From contig NZ_JBQKUO010000001.1 of assembly GCF_052156635.1 (NCBI RefSeq), positions 682,001 to 746,000 of the forward strand: 64,000 nucleotides of DNA, written 5' to 3'. Positions 7,801 to 15,743 of the stretch are shown piece by piece; position 1 is the stretch's first letter, and every line of letters starts with the position of its first letter. Origin of the DNA: Nitrospina sp052156635 (GTDB lineage: Bacteria > Nitrospinota > Nitrospinia > Nitrospinales > Nitrospinaceae). The position numbers and the translations under genes were made by a program. The notes beneath the pieces are model-generated. The model was not told the DNA's origin, made no database searches, and saw only the letters and a program-made list of their open reading frames with translations.

Positions 7801-10665
7801 TCAGCCGCCCAGCCTAGTATCACTGATTTCGGTCAATTCCACCACCTTCTCCTGCAACCGGCCCTGGTTTGCGGCGTTGGACATCATCGCCCAGATGTTC
7901 CGGCGAGCGTCCTCCAGCGCCTCCGGGTCCACCCCGACCGCCAGCAGGCGGTCTTCATAGGTTTGAACGCGCAGGGACTGAACGAAGTGCACGATGTCCC
8001 ACACCTGTTTGGCATTGAGCGCACCCTGAAACGCGGGCATGGGATCGCCACCGACCCCGTTCATGATGGTGCGGAACAGGTGACGGCTGTCGTGTCCCAG
8101 CTTCACACCGCCTTCCTCCCCGGCGGGCAGAGTGAAATTGGCGGGCTGGATGGGAAATCCCCATGCGTCATTCAGGATCTCGGCGAGCGGTCCGTTGCCC
8201 AACCCCTCGGCGCCGTGGCAGGACTGGCAGTTTTTGACATACAGCTGGCCCCCGTTGTCAATGGACGCAAGCGTCACCGGTGTCTCCCGGGGAACGGCGA
8301 TGGGATCCTTCACCTCTTCTTTCTCCCAGCGGTCGGAAAAGGTTTTGATGTACTGGATGACCGCCAGCCGTTCGTTCTGGGTCAGGTTGTGCCACGGCGG
8401 CATGCCCGTACCCCACAATCCGTGCGTGATGGTTTTGAACAGGTCTCCATCCGTGGGCAGAGCGTTCTGGCCCGGCGTGGAGTGGAACTTGAAAATGCCC
8501 AGGGTGAAGTCCCGCGGTTTGGGATCGAGGAACCTGGCCGACGGGCCGTTGCCGTCGCCTTCGTCCCCATGACAGCCGGAGCAGCGGTTTTCATAAATCT
8601 TTTTTCCCAAAGGCAGAAGGTCTTTTTGAATGTGACTGCCGGGGTTCACGCTGGCACCGACGGACAGGTTGGTGGATACGAAGTTCTCCCGCCAGTCGCC
8701 GATGGCGGTGCCCAGCCTCTGGATATACGCGACCAGCGCCTTGCCATCCTCGTTCAGCTTCGGCGCTTCGCCTTCCTTTTCCGGCTCCTCGAACAGCCAC
8801 GGGAAACGCGGCATGATGGAATCCTTCTTCACCGCCTGCGGGTCCCAGTGGTGCGCCGCGTGCCAGCCGTCGCTGTAACGCCGGCCGACGCGGGTGAGAT
8901 CGGGACCGATCCGCCGCGTGCTGAACAGGTGCGGCAGGTCGTGCACGTATTCGCCATTCTGCGACACCGGACCCCAGCGGAAATTCTCACCCGTCACCGG
9001 GCGCACGTACTGCGAATGGCAGTACCAGCACCCTTCACGGATGTACACCTCGCGCCCGCGTTCCTCCAGCGGCGTGTAGGACGGCACGTTGATCTTCGCA
9101 TCGGCCACCACATCGGTCACCTGTGCGCGCTGTTGTTTGTTCGTCACGTACGGCGCGATGCCCTGCGTGCCGACGGCAAGGCCGAACAGGAAGATGCCTG
9201 CACCGACCACGACGCCGGAAGGCGTCTCCAGCCAGTTGCCGCCCTTTTTGAGCGGGGCCATCGGCACCTTCTCACCGGTCTGCTCGATGGCGGCCATGGA
9301 TTCCACGGCGACTCCCGTCTGCGCGGTTTTATAAAAGTTGATGAGCATGAGCAGGATGGCAATGTCCATGGAAAGGCCGCCCAGCGTGCGTGCCACCCAC
9401 CACGGTTTCATTTCGTTGACGGTATCGACGAAGTTCGCACCGTGCTCCAGCATGGAACCTTGAACGAAGCCCTGCGCCGTGAGGCCGACCGCCATCACGC
9501 TGAATCCGCCGATGGTCAGCCACAGATGCCAGCTTGCCAGCTTCGGGCTCCACAACTGCTTTCCAGTGAGACGCGGCCAGACGTAATACATGCCGCCGAC
9601 CACCCACACCACCATTGAACCGAACACGGTGAGGTGCGAATGCGCGATGACGAAATCGTTGAAGTGCGTGAGCTCCTGCATTCTGCGGAGCGCTTCCACG
9701 GATCCCTGGAAACACCCGAACAGGTAGTACACCGCACCGAGAATGAGAAACTTGCCCGCGTAGGCATCGGCGTCCGTGCCGCCCAGCACCTGCCCCCATC
9801 TTCCGCGAACGGTTCCGAAAAAGTTCACGATCACCGTCCACACGGGAATGATCAACAGCATGCTGGTGACGATGGATATGGTCTGCGTCCAGTAAGGGAT
9901 CGGGCTGAACAGGTAATGATGCGTTCCCACAAAAGGGTAAAACAGCGCGAGCGACCAGAATCCCAGCAGCGACAGCTTGTGACTGAACAGCGACTGCTTT
10001 GCTGCAAGCGGCAGGAAGTAATAAATAATGGCGAGTCCCGCCGGGGTCAGCCACAAGCCGACAATGTAGTGGATGTAAAGCCCGTGCATGGCGGCGCTGT
10101 CCACACCGGTGAACGGACCGTACGGCAACACGACGTTACCCAGAATGAGATTGAACACGGTCCATACGAAAGCCGCGGTGATGTACCAGAGCGACACGTA
10201 AAAGCGCGGCTCGCGTCGTTGAAACACCGTGCCCAGCACCTGTACCGTCACCATGCCAAGCACAAAGAATCGCAGCAGGTTGAACGGCCAGGTGAACTCG
10301 CCGGCTTCGAACCCCATGTTGTGACCGAGCAGAAACGATCCGGTGCCAAGTATGAGAAACGCGTTCCACAACCACAACAGCCAGTGCCCCCACTCTTCCC
10401 TGTAAATACGGCGACCGCAAAGGCGCGGCACGGCGTAATACATGAGCGCGATGAACAGGGTTGAAAACGCCCCGAAGATGACTCCATTCACATGAACCGG
10501 CCGCATGCGGCCGAAGGTGAACCAGGGTGTCTCCCCCAGGAATTCAGGATTGTGGAATTTGATCGAAACAAAAACCCCGATGAAGGGGAATATCGTGAGC
10601 CAGATCAGGCCCCACCATCCCCAGGACTTCACCAGGGGTTTGTTGACAAGTTGGTCGCTATCCAT
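7801..10665 (-). CDS. Fused cbb3-type cytochrome c oxidase: CcoN-CcoO-dihaem cytochrome c in one chain
   Basis: 954 aa terminal oxidase that would reduce O2 and pump protons. The CcoN part (about 1-480) has many membrane helices with conserved ligands: MRPVHVNGV for low-spin haem b, YIHYIVGLWLT and FVGTHHYLF for CuB (with the family's Tyr just before), and FVIAHSHLTVFG for the two haems. A helix then leads into a CcoO-like domain with CWYCH (Cys546), followed by two more c-type sites, CSGCH (Cys695) and CQSCH (Cys813), standing in for CcoP without its membrane anchor. Normally these are three proteins. ATG 10665 is chosen with AAAGGGAT upstream; an extra 13 residues are possible. Ends 60 bp before a small membrane-protein gene. 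Confidence 0.9.
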   Translation of the reverse strand: MDSDQLVNKPLVKSWGWWGLIWLTIFPFIGVFVSIKFHNPEFLGETPWFTFGRMRPVHVNGVIFGAFSTLFIALMYYAVPRLCGRRIYREEWGHWLLWLWNAFLILGTGSFLLGHNMGFEAGEFTWPFNLLRFFVLGMVTVQVLGTVFQRREPRFYVSLWYITAAFVWTVFNLILGNVVLPYGPFTGVDSAAMHGLYIHYIVGLWLTPAGLAIIYYFLPLAAKQSLFSHKLSLLGFWSLALFYPFVGTHHYLFSPIPYWTQTISIVTSMLLIIPVWTVIVNFFGTVRGRWGQVLGGTDADAYAGKFLILGAVYYLFGCFQGSVEALRRMQELTHFNDFVIAHSHLTVFGSMVVWVVGGMYYVWPRLTGKQLWSPKLASWHLWLTIGGFSVMAVGLTAQGFVQGSMLEHGANFVDTVNEMKPWWVARTLGGLSMDIAILLMLINFYKTAQTGVAVESMAAIEQTGEKVPMAPLKKGGNWLETPSGVVVGAGIFLFGLAVGTQGIAPYVTNKQQRAQVTDVVADAKINVPSYTPLEERGREVYIREGCWYCHSQYVRPVTGENFRWGPVSQNGEYVHDLPHLFSTRRIGPDLTRVGRRYSDGWHAAHHWDPQAVKKDSIMPRFPWLFEEPEKEGEAPKLNEDGKALVAYIQRLGTAIGDWRENFVSTNLSVGASVNPGSHIQKDLLPLGKKIYENRCSGCHGDEGDGNGPSARFLDPKPRDFTLGIFKFHSTPGQNALPTDGDLFKTITHGLWGTGMPPWHNLTQNERLAVIQYIKTFSDRWEKEEVKDPIAVPRETPVTLASIDNGGQLYVKNCQSCHGAEGLGNGPLAEILNDAWGFPIQPANFTLPAGEEGGVKLGHDSRHLFRTIMNGVGGDPMPAFQGALNAKQVWDIVHFVQSLRVQTYEDRLLAVGVDPEALEDARRNIWAMMSNAANQGRLQEKVVELTEISDTRLGG

Positions 10666-11083
10666 AAAACCGATCCCTTTCGTTGAAACAAACCGTTTAT
10701 TCAACTATTACCGGGAAAACGTGTAAAACGTCATACAACCAACTTAGGTCCTCTCTGGAAAACCCGTCAACCGGTACCCGGCCAGAAAAAAGGGACCGCT
10801 CTCGAACAGCAGCGACCGCAATCTCCCGTAAAAGACCGAAAACAAAGGTTGTTACTAAGTACCGGGGAAACTCACACAAAATGTAACGCAGCTTCGCCTG
10901 AGCATTGAAAAATTTTTATTTGATGCCTGAACGGGCCTCACCAAGATGCGATGGGAAAGAGGAACGGGCGTCTTCGCCCCTGTTTTGAAATTTAGTGGAA
11001 ATTTCAGGCAAAAGAATCGATTTTTATAGTAGGGAATCTAAATAAGAAACGGCATGAATCAAATTCCGGAAAAGGAGGCTTTC
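10666..11083. other. Intergenic gap, divergent promoters of oxidase and PepSY-like lipoprotein
   Basis: 418 bp. It contains an inverted repeat GTTGAA-N12-TTCAAC at 10682-10705 just upstream of the oxidase start, and a TATAGT (-10-like) at 11035-11040 ahead of the lipoprotein gene without a good -35. No FNR-type site TTGAT-N4-ATCAA is seen. A 60-codon minus frame inside looks spurious. Confidence 0.5.
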
Positions 11084-11560
11084 ATGAAACACTGGAAACT
11101 GACCGCGGCTATTGTTTTTTCTTCCCTGCTGATTGGATTCTCCGGGTGCGGCCTGTTGCACGGAAAGAAAACCGTCACCCTGGACGAAGTTCCCGAACCG
11201 GCCCGAAGCGTCATCCAAACCCACACTTCCGGAAATGACATACAATCCATCAAGGTAAAACATAAGGACGGTCAGCACCTTTACATTGTTCATTACAGAA
11301 CCGGCGTGGAACTGGCAGAACTCAAGGTTACGGAGAAAGGTACGGTCAAGGAATGGGAGCAAGGCGTCAAACTGGAAGATCTTCCTGAAGCGGTTCGAGC
11401 CACCGTCACCCGTCTGACCGACAGGACGGAAGTGAAAGAGCTGGTCAAGGAAATCGAGGATGGACACATGTTTTACGAAGTGGAATTCGTAAAAGACGGC
11501 AAGGAAAACGAAGTCAAGATTGCCGAAGACGGCAGCATTCTGGAATGGGAAACGGAATGA
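11084..11560 (+). CDS. PepSY-like lipoprotein
   Basis: 158 aa. A lipoprotein signal peptide ends in GFSGC (Cys22). The mature part has two repeats of the form 'V.LDEVPEPAR.VI' and 'VKLEDLPEAVRATV', each followed by beta-rich stretches ending 'G.VKEWE' and 'GSILEWE', as in PepSY-like (BLIP-like) periplasmic domains. The start ATG follows AAAAGGAGG. Function is unknown; such domains often act as inhibitors or binding modules. The dodecin gene follows 32 bp downstream on the same strand. Confidence 0.7.
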   Translation: MKHWKLTAAIVFSSLLIGFSGCGLLHGKKTVTLDEVPEPARSVIQTHTSGNDIQSIKVKHKDGQHLYIVHYRTGVELAELKVTEKGTVKEWEQGVKLEDLPEAVRATVTRLTDRTEVKELVKEIEDGHMFYEVEFVKDGKENEVKIAEDGSILEWETE

Positions 11561-11592
11561 AGCCGGTTTATTGGCCCTAATCTGGGAGGTCA

Positions 11593-11811
11593 ATGATGCC
11601 GAACAGCGTTTACAAAATCATCGAACTGATTGGAACGAGTGAAAAGTCCTGGGAGGACGCCGCCAAAAAAGCGGTGGACACGGCAAGTCACAGTCTGGAA
11701 GATCTTCGCGTGGCGGAGATCAAGGAACTCGACATGAAAATCGAGAATGGCAAGGTGGCCGCCTACCGGGCGAAGGTGGCGCTTTCTTTCAAGTACCACG
11801 GGAAGGGCTGA
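11593..11811 (+). CDS. Dodecin family flavin-binding protein
   Basis: 72 aa, the standard dodecin length. The sequence VYKIIELIGTSEKSWEDAA with VDTASHSLEDLRVAEI matches the beta-alpha-beta-beta dodecin fold, which forms dodecamers that store or buffer riboflavin/FMN or CoA. GGGAGG precedes a pair of ATGs (11593, 11596). Followed by a strong terminator. Confidence 0.9.
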   Translation: MMPNSVYKIIELIGTSEKSWEDAAKKAVDTASHSLEDLRVAEIKELDMKIENGKVAAYRAKVALSFKYHGKG

Positions 11812-11855
11812 CCGTTTCCTCTCACCCGTTCACATTCCATAAAACCTGAAACATG

Positions 11856-11886
11856 AAAACCGGTCCTATAAAGGGACCGGTTTTTT
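11856..11886. terminator. Bidirectional intrinsic terminator
   Basis: Stem 11856-11866 (AAAACCGGTCC) with 11874-11884, loop TATAAAG, then six T on the plus strand and an A run on the other side. It ends both the dodecin (+) and the TerC (-) transcripts and touches the TerC stop codon. Confidence 0.85.
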
Positions 11887-13133
11887 CATGGTTCATCCGG
11901 ATTGTTTTTAAACTTTTTCTTCAGGCCGGGCGGGAGCTTGCCCGGAAAATCATTGAAGCGTTTTTTGATTTTCTTCAACAGCCAGCGCGCCCACGCGAAC
12001 TCCATGGCAAGGATGGCCAGACCTGCAGGGATCACCACCAGTGCGGGACCCGGTGTGAAGATCAATATCACGCCCACAAACAACACGGTCATTCCCACGA
12101 CGAAAACCACCAGCCGACGGCCTCCCTGTTCTGTCAGGCGTGCCACGGTCTGGACTCCCTCTGAAATCGTTATGAACGTTCGTGTTTCCCCTCCCCGCAT
12201 ATCTGCATAAGACATCAATGCCCCCAGACCCAATATGCCTGCAATCACGCCCAGCGACACTTCCACCGGAACAGGAAAGTGGTGTGTGAGGATCATCTTG
12301 ACGCCGATGAAACCGAGAATGAACAAAAGGCAGATATTGAGATAGCGGAACCGCGTCACGGCCGCCACCGCGAAGTACATCGACCGCAATCCGAGAATGG
12401 CGAATATGTTCGACGTGTACACGAGAAAGGTGTCCCGTGTGATGGACAGGATGGCGGGTATTGAATGGACCGCGAAAACGACATCGGAGGATTCCACCAA
12501 TATGTGCGCGATAAACAGAGGCGTGGCCATCCACCGCCCGTCCTGTCGAACGAAAAACTTTTCCTTCTCAAATTGCATGGTGACCGGAATCAAAACCCTC
12601 ACAAATCGCACGAGCAGGTTGCGGTCCGGGTCGATGCTCCCTCTTTCCGCCAAAGGCATGCGGGCAGCGGTGATTATCAGGAGGCCGCCGAATACGTAAA
12701 ACATCCAGTCAAACCGGTTAAGAAGGGAGACGCCGAGTCCGATCATCACGCCGCGCAGAACCACCGCAAGGAGAATGCCCCAGAACAATACCCGGTGATG
12801 ATATTTGAGAGGAATGTGGAAATACTGGAAAATGAGGAGAAAAACAAAAATGTTCTCCACGCTGAGCGACTTTTCAACCAGGTATCCGGTAAAAAATTTG
12901 AGTGCCGCCTTGCGTCCGCTGTGCTCTTCCATGAGCGCCGTCGCGCCGAAAAGCTGGTATTCATACAGAAAGTAAATGAATACGTTGAACGCCAGCGCCA
13001 GCACCACCCAGAACGCAACCCACGCCAGCGCCTCCTTCACCGGCATCTCCCGGTGTTTTTTGTGGATCACTCCCAGGTCCAGGGCCAGCAGGAACAAGAT
13101 CATCACCACAAACCCAATCCACACACCCACCAT
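11886..13133 (-). CDS. TerC-family membrane protein with C-terminal PGPGW-type extension
   Basis: 415 aa. Residues about 1-300 form a TerC/Alx-type integral membrane domain (LALDLGVIHKK, YLVEKSLSVENIFVFLLIF, LVESSDVVFAVHSIPAI) with the acidic residues in membrane helices that define the family, linked to metal (Mn) efflux and tellurite resistance. After a soluble linker, two helices with VILIFTPGPALVVIPAG and a basic tail resemble the small PGPGW transmembrane family, normally a separate protein. I looked for a Mn riboswitch (yybP-ykoY) upstream and did not see one. Confidence 0.85.
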   Translation of the reverse strand: MVGVWIGFVVMILFLLALDLGVIHKKHREMPVKEALAWVAFWVVLALAFNVFIYFLYEYQLFGATALMEEHSGRKAALKFFTGYLVEKSLSVENIFVFLLIFQYFHIPLKYHHRVLFWGILLAVVLRGVMIGLGVSLLNRFDWMFYVFGGLLIITAARMPLAERGSIDPDRNLLVRFVRVLIPVTMQFEKEKFFVRQDGRWMATPLFIAHILVESSDVVFAVHSIPAILSITRDTFLVYTSNIFAILGLRSMYFAVAAVTRFRYLNICLLFILGFIGVKMILTHHFPVPVEVSLGVIAGILGLGALMSYADMRGGETRTFITISEGVQTVARLTEQGGRRLVVFVVGMTVLFVGVILIFTPGPALVVIPAGLAILAMEFAWARWLLKKIKKRFNDFPGKLPPGLKKKFKNNPDEP

Positions 13134-13205
13134 GCACGCCTCGTTTCAGTTTGTTTCCGCGTTTTTCAGGCTTCCAGTCTAGCGTTCATATCCTGTTGCG
13201 GGACA

Positions 13206-13243
13206 TAAAAAAAGAGCCGGCCCCCGGAAGGGAAACCGGCTCT
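13206..13243 (-). terminator. Intrinsic terminator
   Basis: AGAGCCGG (13213-13220) pairs with CCGGCTCT (13236-13243); seven U follow on the minus strand (13206-13212). It ends the zinc-ribbon gene transcript before the TerC gene. Confidence 0.85.
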
Positions 13244-13288
13244 GTATATACAGATAACAGGTACCGCTGATACCAACGCGCACCTGGG

Positions 13289-13486
13289 TCAAAATCTCTG
13301 CAACAATTCCATGGTGACGGCTGCGACCAGCGCTACGGCAAGAATGATTCCAAAACCGCGGGCCATCATGACATGCATGTTGCCGGCTGGAAACATTTCT
13401 CCGCAGTTGGAACACCTGACCGACCAGTTGGTGATCGGTGCGTTGCATTCACAACACGTCGTTTTGTCCACAATGCCCTGAATCAT
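13289..13486 (-). CDS. Small zinc-ribbon membrane protein
   Basis: 65 aa. A four-Cys ribbon, CCEC...CSNC (about 11-30), precedes one hydrophobic segment GIILAVALVAAVTMELL. The ATG at 13486 is fixed by a perfect AAGGAGG. No family is recognised; it resembles short zinc-ribbon membrane proteins of unknown role. It lies 51 bp downstream of the Sel1 gene and may be co-transcribed with it. Confidence 0.7.
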   Translation of the reverse strand: MIQGIVDKTTCCECNAPITNWSVRCSNCGEMFPAGNMHVMMARGFGIILAVALVAAVTMELLQRF

Positions 13487-13537
13487 AAAAAACACCTCCT
13501 TACAGGATTTCAAAAACGGGCGTGGTTGATACGTAAT

Positions 13538-14257
13538 TTAATTTAGCGGCTGCCACGCATCCATCTTGTTCTGCGCGGTACGGATCTGGTTGGCGCTCAT
13601 CAGACGCTCCAGTTTGTCGCGCAAGAGAACCATATCGTTGTAGTCCTTGTCGGCCGGACGCGAAGTTTTGACGGCAAGGTTCACCCACATATGGGCCAGG
13701 ACCAGGTCCTGCGGCACACCCTGACCCTTGTAGTGCAGGTCGGCCAGCATGAACTGGGCCTGCGGCATGCCCTGGCTGGCTGCCTGCTGATACCAGTACG
13801 CGGCTTTTGCGTAATTCTGGATCACGCCCTGTGACAATTCGTACATCGCACCCAGACGGTACTGTGCCGTGGCGTTTCCCTTCTGGGCGGCAAGTTCGAA
13901 CCATTTGAAGGCGCTGCGAAAATCCCTGGCCACGCCCTCGCCTTCAAAATACATCTTGCCAAGATGGAAACGGGCTTCCGCACCACCCTGCCGCGCGGCT
14001 TTCAGATACCAGTGGCGGGCAAGCGTGTAGTCCTGTTCGACACCCAGGCCATTGCGGTACAGATGCGCGACCTGTGTCTGCGCCCGCATGTGGCCTTCCT
14101 CTGCCAACGGTTTCAGGATGTCATGGGCTTTTTGGTAATCGTTGAAATTCAAAAACTGGATGCCCTCCTGGTAGCGGCCTTCCGTTGCACCCGCCAGCAC
14201 GAGAGAGACCACCAGCAGTCCCATAATTGAAAAACATTTTTTATGTATGCACTGCAC
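13538..14257 (-). CDS. Sel1-repeat exported protein
   Basis: 239 aa, GTG start at 14257 with AGGAGG upstream. An N-terminal hydrophobic segment MGLLVVSLVLAG is a likely signal peptide. About five Sel1 repeats follow, such as RAQTQVAHLYRNGLGVEQDY and EARFHLGKMYFEGEGVARDF. Sel1 proteins are alpha-solenoids used for protein-protein contacts, often in signalling or envelope functions. No enzyme domain is seen. Confidence 0.85.
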   Translation of the reverse strand: MQCIHKKCFSIMGLLVVSLVLAGATEGRYQEGIQFLNFNDYQKAHDILKPLAEEGHMRAQTQVAHLYRNGLGVEQDYTLARHWYLKAARQGGAEARFHLGKMYFEGEGVARDFRSAFKWFELAAQKGNATAQYRLGAMYELSQGVIQNYAKAAYWYQQAASQGMPQAQFMLADLHYKGQGVPQDLVLAHMWVNLAVKTSRPADKDYNDMVLLRDKLERLMSANQIRTAQNKMDAWQPLN

Positions 14258-14444
14258 GAGGAAAACCTCCTTTCCATTCGTTATTCCCTCTTGGAACTAA
14301 AAATAAAATGGATGTCTGATTTGTCAAACCCATGACAGGATTAGTTTTAAGAATCATCTTCAAAATCATCAAAACTTCTTTAATAAAAACCAATTCAAGT
14401 TCGCAGAAAAATTTTCAAAGCAGAGTGTTCAATACCCCTTCCCT

Positions 14445-14473
14445 TTCGCAATAAAGGGTTTGGCGTCTATAAT
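14445..14473 (+). promoter_or_regulatory. Sigma-70-type promoter of nhaA
   Basis: TTCGCA at 14445-14450 (4 of 6 for -35), a 17-bp spacer, and a perfect TATAAT at 14468-14473, 38 bp before the GTG start of nhaA. Confidence 0.6.
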
Positions 14474-14510
14474 CATAAAGAAGGCATGTACCGTCTGAGG
14501 GGAACGAATA

Positions 14511-15734
14511 GTGGCCATCAAAAAATTGTGGAAACGTTTCATAAAGTGGGAAGCGCACGAAGGGGTTCTGTTGTGTCTGGCGGCCATCTTCGCCATTGGC
14601 CTGGCAAATTCGCCTTTTCACGTTTCCTACAACGACTTCATTGAAACATTGGTGGAAATCCGCGTTGACGATCTGGTGGTTTCCAAACCCCTTCGCATCT
14701 GGGTGAACGACGGCTTGATGGCGGTTTTCTTTCTGTTGATTGGATTGGAGATCAAACGTGAAACCCTGGGTGAAGGGCATGGCGCCCCGTCGCAGTTCCT
14801 GTTTCCCGCCGTTGCCGCGGTCGGGGGCATGGCGGTGCCGGGAATGCTTTATGCATGGATCAACTGGGAACACCCCATCGCCCTGAAAGGCTGGGCCATT
14901 CCCACGGCGACGGACATCGCCTTCGCGCTGGGCGTCCTCAGCCTTTTTGGCAATCGGGTTTCTTCCGATCTGAAAATGTTTCTCCTGTCGCTGGCGGTTC
15001 TTGACGACCTCGGGGCGATCGTCATCATCGCCCTGTTTTATACGGGAAACCTTTCCCTCTTAAATATCCTTTTGGCCACCGGAACTTTTTTCATCCTGGT
15101 TCTCTTCAACCGGGCGGGGGTCCTTCGCCTGTGGCCTTACATGATCGTCGGCTTCCTGCTCTGGCTGTTTCTGCTTAAATCCGGAGTGCATGCCACCCTG
15201 GCGGGTGTGATGATCGCGTTCACCATTCCCCAGAACATCAAAAAGAAAAACCGCACCCCTCCCAGTCTCTGGCTGGAACGTAAGCTGGAACCCGGGGTGA
15301 ATTATTTCATCCTGCTTTTGTTTGCCTTTGTCAATTCGGGACTTCCCCTGCAGGGCCTCGGACCCGAAAGCCTGCTTCGGCCGGTCACACTCGGGATCCT
15401 TGCGGGTTTGATTGCCGGCAAGCCGCTGGGCATCGTCGGGTTCAGCTGGGTGGCAACACGGATGGGCTGGATTTCCCTGCCGGGAAAGGTCACCTGGCCG
15501 CAGATACTGGGGGTTTCCTTCCTTTGCGGAATCGGTTTCACCATGAGCCTCTTTATCGGGTCGCTGGCGTTCTCATTGGGAGGACTGGATGACAGGAGCG
15601 ATGTGCGGTTGGGTATCCTGGCGGGGTCACTTGTTTCGGGGCTGATCGGAGCCGCGCTGTTAAACGGGGTCCTCAGGCAGAAGGGAAAAAACGGTTCCGG
15701 CCTTGTTGACCGGTTAAAGAAAATAATAGGATGA
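14511..15734 (+). CDS. nhaA: Na+/H+ antiporter NhaA
   Basis: 407 aa inner-membrane antiporter of the usual length and about 11-12 helices. Key residues are present: TATDIAFALG with Asp135 (E. coli Asp133) and LAVLDDLGAI with Asp165/Asp166 (Asp163/164), which bind Na+ and H+. GTG start at 14511 with GAGG upstream and a promoter 40-65 bp before it. It exports Na+ against H+, as expected for a saline habitat. Monocistronic; a convergent signalling gene ends 9 bp after its stop. Confidence 0.95.
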   Translation: MAIKKLWKRFIKWEAHEGVLLCLAAIFAIGLANSPFHVSYNDFIETLVEIRVDDLVVSKPLRIWVNDGLMAVFFLLIGLEIKRETLGEGHGAPSQFLFPAVAAVGGMAVPGMLYAWINWEHPIALKGWAIPTATDIAFALGVLSLFGNRVSSDLKMFLLSLAVLDDLGAIVIIALFYTGNLSLLNILLATGTFFILVLFNRAGVLRLWPYMIVGFLLWLFLLKSGVHATLAGVMIAFTIPQNIKKKNRTPPSLWLERKLEPGVNYFILLLFAFVNSGLPLQGLGPESLLRPVTLGILAGLIAGKPLGIVGFSWVATRMGWISLPGKVTWPQILGVSFLCGIGFTMSLFIGSLAFSLGGLDDRSDVRLGILAGSLVSGLIGAALLNGVLRQKGKNGSGLVDRLKKIIG

Positions 15735-15743
15735 AGGGCGGTT

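Noticed and set aside
7963..10464. Two long plus-strand frames of 551 and 276 codons
   Set aside because: Both are shadows of the fused cbb3 oxidase gene, which carries all the haem and copper ligands.
10697..10879. A 60-codon minus-strand frame upstream of the oxidase
   Set aside because: No ribosome site, no recognisable protein features, and it lies in the promoter region.
13134..13288. Mn-sensing yybP-ykoY riboswitch upstream of the TerC gene
   Set aside because: Expected from the family, but no matching conserved core was seen; the only strong structure is the terminator of the upstream gene.
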